From Gibbula magus (Eukaryota > Mollusca > Gastropoda > Trochida > Trochidae), in contig OW388293.1 in NCBI GenBank assembly GCA_936450465.1, positions 26,045,860 through 26,109,859 of the forward strand: DNA of 64,000 nt, read 5' to 3'. The translations under genes were made by a program, and so were the position numbers. The notes under the pieces are model-generated. The model had not been told where the DNA came from. It ran no database searches and was given only the letters and a program-made list of their open reading frames with translations. Each line of letters starts with the position of its first letter. Position 1 is the first letter of the stretch. Below, one piece after another: positions 47,616-57,948 of the stretch.

Positions 47616-50600
47616 TTAAAGATTAATTTTTAAAACATAAAATGTCAAGGATGTGTTTGTGTACATGTGGATCAATAGTAGGTACCTTCTTTCACACAGG
47701 AAGTCGAATTCTTTGTCACAAGGAAGATCATGCCATTTGAAGTCATCTTTCAAAGTTAGCCCTAAGCAGTTTTCCCCTGCTGTCCCGTCTGGCTGATGCA
47801 GGCCCCAGTCGGTCACTGTCACGGACTTCTGATCTCGGTCCCAACTCCATAGACCGGGGAGAGCCATGTCTGATGCTCCTAGCCATACGTTAGCCTTGTC
47901 TGTTTGATTTAATATGGTTGTCAGTTATATATAGGTAATATGTTTATATTTAGGGTCTGACAGAGGAACAAAGAGATATCGTTGACACAATAGTTTACAG
48001 TCCTTGTTTTCAGTTATACATAGAATATATATATATATATCATGCGACTATTACGTGCATGAACAGTTATTGACGTGTTATTATTATTATTATATATTAT
48101 TATTGACGTTATTTCACGTGCAACACGTCTAACACGTCAATAACTGTTCATGCACGTAAAAGTCGCCAAGTGACTTGACAAAAAAAACATTACACTGAGT
48201 AGACGTTTTCAGATCTTTGATCGAGGGCTAACCAAAACATTATGGGGTGCCAAACTAATTCGATTTAGTAAGCTTACTAAATACATGCCTGGATTAGTAC
48301 GCTTACTAATTCGAATTAGTAAGTTTACTAAATAGCGATTAAAGTCCCGTTTGGCACCCCATAAAACATCACATTATTCATTGCATCTTATTCACTGACA
48401 CAACATCACGAATATCTTAAGGTGACCAAGGCGTGTTAGAGACTGGGGTGTCACAGAATGCCGTAGCTCGACGTTTTGCATTGGTGTTCACAGAAAGATG
48501 GTGTCTTCTCTGTGGAACCGGTACCAACTAACAGACAGTAGCAGAGATAGCCCTCGAAGGCCACATGTTACGTCACGCCGTCAGGACAACCATATCAGAC
48601 GCACACATCTCGGTTCCAAATCGGTTCCAAACTGCATTACTTAGTGCATGCACCACTCCAAGTTAAAGGCCTATAAGTGCAAGAACTGTCCGGAATCGTC
48701 TGCAAGATTCAGGCAACGACGTTCAGCACTTCGTCCAGTCTTGTCGCAGGTACCGAGATGCACGTTTGCTGTGGTGTAGACAGCATCTTAGGTACAGAAG
48801 GAAGGACTGGGATAATGTTCTCTTCTCAGACGATTCTCGTTTTCATCTTAACAGCAGTTCACGTGCTTATCGATTGTCTTGCGAACGTTACGCTGATGCG
48901 TGCGTTCTTCAACGCAAACGTTTTGACTATGGAAGAGTTATGGTTTGGGGAGACATCTCCGATAATTACTGGACAGATATGTTCGTCGTTGATGGTAATC
49001 TAACGCTTCCGGTACAGAGATGTGGTTTTACTGTGTTACCCTTTCTTCAAAGACATGGGGTTCAGATGGAATACCAGCATGACAATGCAAGGCCGCATGT
49101 TGCGCGTGTTTTAAATGACTTCTTTGGGAAGAACACCAGAACTCTGACATGACCGGCGTTTCTCCAGATTTCAATCTTATTTAGCATGTTTGGAATGAGA
49201 TGGAGAGAAGATTGAGAATGAACGGTCAACGTCACCCTGTTGCTGGAACATTTCACCAACAATCACAATTTAAAGTATTAAACCCTTTACAACTCCTGCT
49301 TCTCCAAAATGATGCTTTTTCTATTTATTCTATATAATAACATTCACTTTCTACCCTTATTAAATTTCCATTTAAATACACAAAATTATAATTCTGCATC
49401 AGAGAGATAATGAATGTAAAGTTAGCCTTAAAATAACTACCAGCGGTTTGACTTCGTTATAGCGAGGTCTCGGTGGTTAGCATCCTGGAAACCAGGGTAC
49501 TTTCATCCTGGAAACCAGGGTACTTTCATCCTGGAAACCAGGGTATTTTCATCCTGGAAACTCATCCTGGAAACCAGGGCATTTTCATCCTGGAAACCAG
49601 GGTATTTTCATCCTGGAAACCAGGGCATTTTCATCTTGGAACCAGGGTATTTTCATCCTGGAAACCAGGGTATTTTCATCTTGGAACCGGGGTATTTTCA
49701 TCCTGGAAACCAGGGTATTTTCATCCTGGAAACCAGGGTATTTTCATCCTGGAAACCAGGGTATTTCTGGAAACCAGGGTATTTTCATCCTGGAAACTCA
49801 TCCTGGAAACCAAGGTATTTTCATCCTGGAAACCAGGGCATTTTCATCCTGGAAACCAGGGTATTTTCATCCTGGAAACTCATCCTGGAAACCAGGGCAT
49901 TTTCATCCTGGAAACCAGGGCTCCGTTCCATAACAGCGAGCGCTTATGATCGTTCATTGATCGCTCAATGTGCTCGCCTTGCTACGTAGCGCTACTTTGA
50001 GCAATCGCGTTCAAGAGGAGTTTAAAATTAAATTACACTTGTGACGTCATCCTATTGTTCTTTCACTCCATTATTTTTCAGTAATGGAGAGTCACACATC
50101 ACATCATATTTTTTAAGTAGAAATTTAATTTCTTTAACTTTCTAAAGCAATTTTGTTAAAAGAGCAATACTTTGAGTGTAATTTAAGTAGGGTTATATCC
50201 TCGTAACTCTCCATTCCTTTAAAATAATGGGCCTCGGCCCCTGCGGGGCCACGGCTCCATTATTTTTAAGGAATGGAGAGTTACTAGGACATTACCCTCT
50301 ACGTAATCGCTCATTGAGCAAGGATAGGCCTACATTGTTTCGCTCGATTCACTTGGTGTTCTAAGGAACGACAGCCATTGTTGTCGACTAGCTCCAAGGG
50401 GATGAGCGTGTATAAAGGTAAGCACTGATTGAATCTATTGAATATCATAGACTTTTCTGTGATTGGTAGTTATATTTAGAGCGTATCGAGCCTTTTCGCG
50501 GGAAAGAATCCAGGGGTTCTGTTTCAAAATGAAGCGAGTGAAACAAAATACCCTGGTTTCCAAGATATTTTCACCAGCAAGCCAGTCACCGATATGAATA

Positions 50601-51871
50601 TACTACCCTCTCTAGATGGAATGGAACCCCGTCATTTCGAACTCAACCATTCGAAACAATTTTTAAATTAAACGTTGTACATTATATCTTTAATGATTGA
50701 AATATTATCATAATATGACCGATTAGAAGAATATTGATGAATAAATATATAAATAGATATAAACAGTGATTTAACCTTCACTTAAGTGAAAATATGAGTT
50801 AATACTGGCAATGCAGATACATGTACATGTATCACCAGTATGTTGATTGTATCATTGTGTTTCATTTTTCGGTATGAAATATAATTTAGTAGTGATACGC
50901 CTCTTTTAACAATACTTCAATATACTTACGATTCATATATCGTATGAATTTTTTTGTGTTTTCTATTTTTGTTGTTGAATTGGGTGTAGCTAGGTGACCG
51001 CCAAATTCCCGACAAAACACCTGTGGAATATTGAAAATATTCGTATGAACCATTATGATGTATAAACTAACGGGGAATGCAATGCATGAGTTACTCCTGA
51101 CAAACATTTATGTAATAACTTATTAAATTTAAACATAGCTTAACTACACTGAAAATCGAATGCTTTCGGGTACGAAAACAAACAATTTTGTAAATTTGCT
51201 TGTGGAGACTGCTGCTGGAGAGACCCATTGAATCCTCGAAGCAAGCTGGATATGGCTGCTCTGCATGGATCTGATCCACAGTGCGAAATCAGCACCACTG
51301 GAAGCGTCTGTAAAATCTCCAAATTACTAAAGTTAGATTTTATAATTTGATTTTACCCCAGCATTTCTCCAAGTGTTTTTTTCTTTGATCAGAGCGAAAC
51401 AGTAGTCGTCGTATTTCGTCCATGCGTCTGGGCAAACTGCGTGAACTGAAATTGAAAATGAGTTTCAAGTTCAATTCATTATGAATATATAGATTTATAT
51501 ATTTTAATATTTAATCGTGTTCTTCATTTTATGATCCATCAGAATCGAGTATCCTTATGCTAAACAGATTTATTTACAGAAGCTGCGAGGAAAGATAAGC
51601 TAATGTGACGTTAACAGTAAATAACTATTCAGAACCAAACTACTCCTAATTTGTGTATTTCACAACTTACGAATATGCTCAAATTCTGAAGTAATACAAA
51701 AAAATGTGCAAATGTAAAATTTACCTACATGTACCTGTGCAGACATACATTGAATTTTGACTATTTTTCTGATTAATTCCTCCAATAAGCACCAGCACAA
51801 ATTTATCAACATGTGACCTTACCGGTGGATAGAAGGAACAGAAAAAACACCACGCAACTGAGAGGCGCCAT
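47616..51871 (-). CDS. secreted single-domain C-type lectin B, 4 exons
   Basis: Exons in coding order: 51823-51871, 51357-51445, 50930-51020, 47616-47899; GT-AG introns, phases 1, 0, 1; 513 nt (170 aa plus TAA). Residues 1-16 (MAPLSCVVFFLFLLST) are the signal peptide. The domain follows as in paralogue A: CPDAWTKYDDYCFALI, VFCREFGGHLATPN, VWLGASD, W-D motifs. The ligand site is QPD (112-114) with E119, and WHD (132-134); QPD is the galactose-type signature, so specificity probably differs from A. The domain proper ends at CERR (145-148). The last 22 residues may be intron read-through, because the AGG codon contains an AG|GTAC splice-donor option at the same place in all three genes. Exons 2 and 3 have the same lengths (89, 91) as in A and C. 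Intron 3 contains a decayed Tc1-like gene, hairpins and a minisatellite. Confidence 0.87.
48044..48166. mobile_element. hairpin element, 36-bp inverted arms
   Basis: gcgactattacgtgcatgaa with cagttattgacgtgtta is mirrored at the right by taacacgtcaataactg then ttcatgcacgtaaaagtcgc. The centre is (tta)n-rich. Near-perfect arms, no coding. In lectin B intron 3. Confidence 0.75.
48243..48361. mobile_element. MITE with TA target duplication (119 bp)
   Basis: Ends tggggtgccaaac and gtttggcacccca are perfect 13-bp inverted repeats, flanked by TA on both sides (48241-48242 and 48362-48363). The body is built from palindromic ttagtaagcttactaa-type words. A TA duplication suggests Tc1/mariner mobilisation. 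In lectin B intron 3, just before the Tc1-like remnant. Confidence 0.85.
48444..49265 (+). pseudogene. decayed Tc1-like transposase
   Basis: Reading three frames in turn gives an N-terminal helix-turn-helix (TGVSQNAVARRF), a basic RPHVTSRRQDNHIRRTHL segment, an in-frame stop near 48665, then an open stretch to 49152. That stretch carries the DDE-domain signatures NVLFSDDSRFHL and QHDNARPHVARV. The downstream segment with the third acidic residue (PDFNLI..VWNEMERRLR) is in another frame and has a stop where the acidic residue is expected. At least two frameshifts and two stops make it non-functional. It lies antisense within lectin B intron 3. Terminal repeats not found. Confidence 0.88.
49477..49920. 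repeat. 23-bp minisatellite in lectin B intron 3
   Basis: About 19 units of ttttcatcctggaaaccagg plus gta, with some shortened units (aactcatcctgg; tcttggaacc). It is open on the plus strand in two frames up to 158 codons, purely from the repeat. A lone related unit in reverse sense lies at about 50549-50575 (taccctggtttccaagatat). Confidence 0.92.
49918..50330. mobile_element. GGGCTCCGTTCCATAA-type MITE, copy 2, interrupted
   Basis: Starts gggctccgttccataacagc at the minisatellite edge and follows the family through 'tacgtagcgctactttgagc' and gcgttcaagaggagttt. It then breaks at about 50030, and family-like taatcgctcattgagc resumes at about 50305. The 270 bp between contain the GC-centred hairpin at 50190-50297 and an extra tccattatttttcagtaatgg palindrome, which suggests a nested insertion. 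In lectin B intron 3. Confidence 0.6.
50190..50297. repeat. 108-bp perfect-ended palindrome with GC-rich loop
   Basis: Arm gggttatatcctcgtaactc with tccattcctttaaaataatgg is mirrored by ccattatttttaaggaatgg and agttactaggacattaccc. The centre gcctcggcccctgcggggc (then cacggc) is itself palindromic. Together they would fold as one long hairpin. No coding. Confidence 0.8.
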
Positions 51872-52181
51872 TTCAGCAGAGAAATACACACAAGAACATG
51901 AGATAAGAAGTTTACCTGCAGTTGTGAGACCAGCGAATTCTCTCACAGAACTCTCCAGGTGTAAAAGGTTAAGGACCATGCCGCTACTATATATGTGAAG
52001 GTGGGGATCATAATATGAACAATTAAATACATCAATAATGAACATTTATCAGTGTCAAATATTTTTGGACTTTGGATTTATTTTGTTTAAGGCTTCAGGT
52101 GCAATAAGTATATCAACTTCCCTAAGCAAGGCATTACACTGCTGGCTAAATTAGCCTTATAATAATAATAATAATAATGAA

Positions 52182-52800
52182 GATACTTATATCGCGTTGA
52201 ACTCCACGTTATGAAGGGGCGTGCTCAAAGCACACACACATTATTACCCTGGTGTAAGGACCAACGTCGCTTCTGTTTCATTATGCAACCTAGCTGCCAA
52301 TTAAGGCGCTTTTTAAGATTATCTCTCACATTACCTTCACTTCCATACAAGGGCCGTGTTCAAGAGAGGTTTCAAAGTAATCGCTCAATTAGCGATTACT
52401 TTTAAACCTCTCTTGAACGCGATTACTCAATATAGCGCTACGTAGCAAAGCGAGCGAACTTTAAGGTTTTGCACCTTGTCGTTCAGGAGAGAATGAGTGC
52501 ATCTTGAGCGCTACAATGAGCAATCAATGAGCGTTTATAAGCGCTCGCTCTTATGGAACATAACCCAGGTACCCAGTTGTACTGCTGAGAGAACAGGCAC
52601 CCTTTGAATAAAGTCACTTGCCCAAGGTAACACCACCGGCCTTCACAACTCGTGTCTCTGTGTGGGGCAGGGATTCAACTCTTCAAACTCTCAGTTTATC
52701 CAGCAATGAAGTGGGTCACCCACCCATTCGGCGAGTTGTGCCGATTCTTGCTGAACTTCACTGATATAGGTAAAGTGAGTTATGCACAGGACCACGTGCC
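52182..52800. repeat. dispersed repeat copy split by a MITE
   Basis: Homologous to 45493-45905 in the same orientation: gatacttatatcgcg, attattaccctggtgtaagg, attaaggcgct, cacattaccttcacttcc, then (after the MITE) ggtacccagttgtactgctg, gtgtggggcagg and 'tgctgaacttcactgata'. The intact copies give the empty site. Located between lectins B and C. Confidence 0.8.
52351..52566. mobile_element. GGGCTCCGTTCCATAA-type MITE, copy 3 (reverse)
   Basis: Reads gggccgtgttcaagagaggt at the left and ends gctcgctcttatggaacata then accc at the right, i.e. the reverse of copy 1. It contains 'agcgattacttttaaacctc' and agcgctacgtagcaaagcga. It sits inside the dispersed repeat at 52182-52800, which has an uninterrupted relative at 45493. 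Confidence 0.85.
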
Positions 52801-53519
52801 ACCGCAGCCTTACATCATTTTATACACTTTTTCGTGCTTAGAAAGCGGAGCGCTACACTTGAAATACATAGTGTGCTGCAAGGCTTACAAGTACAATGAA
52901 AGTCAAATTATTATTCTTGTGGGATCCGATGCGCCGAGGAACGGGCTTTGTAACTGGGTCATTAGTGATCATTTATTTCCAGCGATTATTCCATCAAAAG
53001 AGTGGGTTGCCAAATGGCTTAATTTTCTAGAATAATAAATAATATCCAGAGTACGACGACAACCTTCTGAAGTATGATTTCAAACGGACATGAGGTGTTG
53101 ACCTCGTTACACCCTTCTCGTTTGTCGAAGCACATTTTTAACAAAAAAACGTTTCCTTAGAATCTTATGGTTGTGTTTGAATTAGAAAAATAACAAATCT
53201 CAATATTTCGTCATTTTCAGACAAAATAACGAATAAATATTTCCAAAAACAAAACTAATTTCCTTTTTTATGAATGTGCATTCATTATCATAGAAGACAA
53301 AGTCAGTTTGGTTAATTTTCCAACCATTTTTACAATTTTCCCTTCAATTAATGCATGATCGGAAATAGGACAATTGACCCCACCCATGAAGAACTGGCGA
53401 TAACTTATTTACCATTGAAGTTACAGGTCTGCTATTTTAGCTCAAAACTCCAAACTGATGGAGTGTTACAACACAACAAAGCAAATTCCACGCAACTTTT
53501 TATGATATTCAATTTCAAA

Positions 53520-54815
53520 GAGGTGTAACATTTCTTTTGGCGTTCACTTTATATTGATGATATGAAGGTAAAAGTAGTGATTTCTGATCGAAAACCGGAA
53601 AATACATCGCGATTGACGCGCGCCAATGAGTCAAACGAAATTTTGGAATATTATTTACAACAGACAAAATGACAAATTTGGGTTGATCATGTTAAACAGG
53701 TCATATAACTACTGTGCATTGAATGGGACGTGCAGTTTCGGTTTCTGCACATGTTACTCGATTTTAATTGGAAGCTAGTAATTATTTATTTGGCGATTGG
53801 GATGAATATGCAAGCTGAGTTAATTTATTTGCATTGTAAACAGGACATATGGTCAGTTGGGACGTATTAAAGCCAAAAATAGATTATTCCCCTTCCTCCA
53901 GTTTAATTTGAGTAGTAATTATAACCTTTCTAAACAAACAAATTCCAAACTGTTGCTCATTGAAACAGAAGAAAACATGAAATGAAACAACTTCAAACTC
54001 GTAAAAGACACATCTAGATGATATGAGGAAGTAATAAACAAACTTTGGTGAGGATTAGTCAAGTAGTTTTAGAGTTCTGCTCCGTAAACGATATGATAAC
54101 GGACAAACAGATGAACGGACGGACGGACGGACAGGCATTATATGCCGGGTGAAAAAAAAGGCAATTGAAGCTTTAGTTAAGACAATGGTACACACGTCCC
54201 TCTGTTTTGCATAAAGATCATACAAATAGGCTACTATTCTTATTGTGGAAGTTTTTTTGACTGACATGATTGTCACACAGTATCTTGCCACTCATCAATG
54301 AGATAATCTATATAATCCACTGTGTCTAAATCTGTATCCACCCGTTTCTTAAGGTACATCCATTGTGTTGTTTAGGGTCACATGTGCCAAACGTTATATA
54401 TTGTGTTATTTTATCGAGAAGTAACGACTTTTGCCGAAAATTACCCTTTTGATGAGCCGACTCAGTATACCGGCGATATAAACTTTAAGGTTAATGTATC
54501 GATTTCTGATTGAAAACCAGACAATGCACAGCGTGTGACGCGCGTCAATTAGACAAACGTAATTTTCGACACTAATTTACAACAGACAAAAAGAAAAATT
54601 TTGATTGATGATGTTGCATAGGTATAACTACTGTACATGTACATGGGGCGTGTAGGTTCGGTCTCTGCACTTATAATGACGGTGTTTCTATTTTAATTGG
54701 AAAGTAGTACATATGGTATATTGGACGATTGGGGATATATTTGGAAGTTAAGTGAATTTGTTTCAACTGAAATCAGCACATATTGTATGTTGGCACGTAT
54801 TAAAGCGAAATGATT
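53520..54815. repeat. two copies of a dispersed repeat (53520-53890, 54370-54815)
   Basis: Both copies share gaaaacc(g/a)g(a/c)aaat, a gacgcgcg(c/t)caat block, 'tttacaacagacaaaa', ataactactgt, 'attttaattgga' and acgtattaaagc, in the same order and orientation; a third is at 26640-26950. Between them (about 54040-54150) is another short repeat ending gaacggacggacggacgga and 'ggcattatatgccgggtg'. No gene recognised in 52801-55763. Confidence 0.65.
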
Positions 54816-55489
54816 TTTTTATGAAACACAACGGGTGCATCTTTAATGTGGTTGTAGAGCGCCCTAGTATCAGGAATGCAACTGGATGTCTTAAAATGCA
54901 AACCTTCTTTAGGTAAAGTTTATCCTGTTTATGATTAATCATTTTTTGTATAGATGTCAGATTCGATGTATTCCTTTGAATGGGAAATATGTGTTTTGCT
55001 ACACATTTTTTTTTAAAAAGCACGATGAAATCGGACATGAAAACTTTATGTATAAAAATACAGGCCAAATCACACAGCAGATCAAGGCAACCCCGACTCT
55101 TCTATTCTGGTACCGACCTGCAAAAAGTATTGTCAAACATTAGAAAAGAGCATGAATGAGTTCATTATTCGAGTTAAACAGACAATTTCTTCGCAGTCTA
55201 AAATCATACAAATAAATATATTATACTGAGTTTGCATATGTGTTATAATGGGTAGTTCTGCCTTTGACCTTTAAGGAATGAAATTCATTTTGTAAATAAA
55301 ACAGTTGTGATACCAATGTTGTCATGTAAACGTCATCCACAGTTTTCTCCGATATTTCTGGATTGAAGGACGGGAAGTTCGAGACTGGAGCTTGTTTTAA
55401 TGTGTATACCCTTCTGCGTCGTTTTATGATAAACTGAAAATACTGGGCCTAGATTTTCGAAGCTCCAATTGAGCTATGATAGTTGGAAG

Positions 55490-55680
55490 TACCCAACGTC
55501 CTCCTAAAGTCATTACGTGCCAGTCTCCATTACTGGTATAACTAAACCTTGCTGCATTTCCTTAGGTTTCATTTTACACAGAGAAGGCTTGAATTAGCCA
55601 GTGCTGGAGACAGGTGCGAGCTTGAATTAGCCAGTGCTGGAGACAGGTGCGAGAAACGATATGCAGGGGAAGTTGGTAAG
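55490..55680. repeat. diverged copy of the 13940-14163 MITE family with internal duplication
   Basis: Contains 'gccagtctccattactggta' on the left and ttagccagtgctggagacag on the right. The right portion is duplicated in tandem (31-bp unit agcttgaattagccagtgct..., at about 55590 and 55620). Ends cctcctaaag / caggggaagttgg correspond loosely to the aacttccc tip. Just downstream of lectin C. Confidence 0.6.
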
Positions 55681-55763
55681 TAGAATATATTAACGTTTGC
55701 ATAGAACTATCTCAGCGCTCAGAGAGTTTCGAAATGTTAAGTCCTGAGGTGAATGTGCTTGCC

Positions 55764-57948
55764 CTACCTTCTTTCACAGAGGTAGTCTTGTTTGCTTCCA
55801 CACCAATAAGCATGCCACTTGAAGCTGTCGGTAACCTGCATCACTACGCACTGTCTCTTGTCTCCCCCTGTAGGTTGGTTCTTACCCCAGTCCGTCGCCA
55901 TGATAGTCTTCTGGTCCACGTCCCATGTCCACAACCCCGGCAGCCCCATGTCCGACGCTCCGATCCATACGTTGGCTTTGTCTGTCAGGTCGTAGGAAAC
56001 ATTATACAAACATGGTTGGTAACGGCCCGTTCTTACGGTACGACTTGTTGGTACAACTTGTAGTATCAACCTGCATCGCGACACGGACTTAAATGTAGTT
56101 CATATTGATGAACATTCTCATACAACAGAGCCGTGTTCAAGAGAGGTTTCAAAGTAATTTAGAACTCTCTTGAACGCGATTGCTCAATGTAGCTCTACGT
56201 AGCAAAGCGAGCGAACTTTGAGGTTTTGCACCGTGTCGTTCAGGAGAGAATGAGCGCTACTTGAGCGCTACTTGAGCGCTACATTGAGCAATCAATGAGC
56301 GATTATAAGCTCTCGCTCTTATGGAACGGAGCCCTGAGGTTACCAAACTCAATTTCTCCGCACGCAACATGTGAGCACCTTCTGGGCCAGAGATGGAGAA
56401 TCCTGTTTGGTTGCCATGGAAATTAGTTGTGGAAGTTGCGAACTTCACCACTTGGGTAATTGTTGAGAACCGTGAAATATGACCCACTTGTGACAGAAAG
56501 TACGCGGGAATAAATTACTAGAGTAACTTCAGTGGGCAGAGAATTGTTGAAGACTTAATATACGCTTGAGACAGTTCTCACATTGCAGCTGGTTTCCAAT
56601 ACTACATGTCGGAACTGTCAGTCATACCGTGGGGTGGGATGTGCGTATGTGTTGTGTTCGAATAGCGAATCGGACTTCCTCCCTTCAATACGACTAGCAG
56701 CCGTCATATAAGTAAAATACTATTAAATATCTAAATCGTTAAATATCTCCCTTTGCATAATCACCCCATTCTCTGAAAACAGTATTTGAAGTTACTTACG
56801 GTGTACATATCGCACAAAATCTTTGGCATACTGTATTTTCTTGGTCGTGTTCAGTGTGGCGAGATGACCTCCTACCTCTCGACAAAAAGCCTGTGGAATA
56901 ATTGATTATGATTAATTGGATTATGATTTTCATTAATGGATATTTCCATAGCCTTATTTTGAACTTAAGTTGATTCATGAGGCATACTTAATCATTATCG
57001 TTACATATAACAAATATAATTTTGGTATAACTTCTTTTAAAGTGAGATTCGTGGAGAGATTTTTATTGTTTGAATATCGATACACCCTGCAAAAATGGCA
57101 AAATTTCATTAAGTGAGTTTTTATCTTGTTATGTTTCTATTATAAACGTTTTCCATCCTTCAGAACATTGCACTATTAAAGAAAGTGATAGCCCAATCAG
57201 GAGAGGTTATTACTCCGAATTGCCTTGCACGTATAGTTCGGTGAACTTACTTTTTTCCTCTTATAAACGCCCGGCGCTTTTTTAAAAACCCGGCGCTGAT
57301 AGTTTCCGCCGCAGGGGCGCGTGTCGCTTGGAAACAGCGTTTGAAAGACATATACCTATATAGACCCTACCCTATTACTATTACTATACCCTTTTATATA
57401 GTAATAGGGTAGGGTCTATGTCTTTCTAATGCTGTTTCCAAGCGATACACGCCCCTGTGTCGACACTTACACCTGCATGGATCCACTCCAACTTGTCTTC
57501 AAACAGAGCAAAACATGAGTCATCGTATTTCGTCCATGCGTCCGGGCAAATTGCACCAACTGAAATTTTTAATATTTTAATTCACAGTAAGGTAACATTA
57601 TTTTGCATGGAATCAGTAAATACGTACAAACTATTCATATAGTAAAGCAGAGTAACTAATTATTTGAAATTAATTCTGACATATATTAAAAGTACCGAAT
57701 TATGTCTATTTGCACAACGTGAAGGACGTACGATCATACATATCCTAGAGGTGTTGCTCATTATCTTAAGTAAAATTACACATATATATCTCATTATCTA
57801 GATCCCATACGTCTTTAATACACTCACACAGAGTTAATGAAAGAAGATGAATGGTGTTTTGACAAATATTACATCACCTGATGACAAGAGGAGGACAATG
57901 GTCGACCAGGCTATGGAATCCATGTTGACCTCCAGTGCTTGCAAGCAT
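55764..57948 (-). CDS. secreted single-domain C-type lectin C, 4 exons
   Basis: Exons in coding order: 57879-57948, 57471-57559, 56800-56890, 55764-55981; GT-AG introns, phases 1, 0, 1; 468 nt (155 aa plus TAG). The domain parallels A and B: CPDAWTKYDDSCFALF, FCREVGGHLATLN, VWIGASD, LWTWD. The ligand site is changed to QPT (119-121), with K125 where A and B have Glu, and WHA (139-141) instead of WHD. Three calcium ligands are therefore lost, and calcium-dependent sugar binding is unlikely. The start is uncertain: the ATG at 57948 keeps phase 1 and gives a weak signal peptide (LVDIVLLLSS core), whereas a nearer ATG at 57923 in a better context is out of frame with the domain. The chain ends CERR-stop, with a possible AG|GTAG donor at that point. 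MITE copy 4 is in intron 3, and a hairpin ends 14 bp from the exon 2 donor side. Confidence 0.85.
56130..56334. mobile_element. GGGCTCCGTTCCATAA-type MITE, copy 4 (reverse)
   Basis: Reads gccgtgttcaagagaggttt at the left and ctcgctcttatggaacggag then ccc at the right, with a duplicated cgctacttgag block inside. Same orientation as copy 3, opposite to copies 1 and 2. In lectin C intron 3. Confidence 0.85.
57313..57456. mobile_element. hairpin element, ~60-bp arms, beside lectin C exon 2
   Basis: Left arm aggggcgcgtgtcgcttgg through aaacagcgtttgaaagacat to 'accctaccctattactat'. The right arm mirrors it (atagtaatagggtagggtct ... gcgatacacgcccct). The loop is about 20 bp. It lies in lectin C intron 2, ending 14 bp before the donor GT of exon 2 (57469-57470, minus strand). 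Confidence 0.85.

Noticed and set aside
49473..49989. 158-codon open frame with repeated Ile-Leu-Glu-Thr units
   Set aside because: A 23-bp tandem repeat read in frame; not coding, within a lectin intron.
54055..54291. Open frame containing a Ser-Val-Arg-Pro run
   Set aside because: Generated by the gacggacgg tract of a dispersed repeat.
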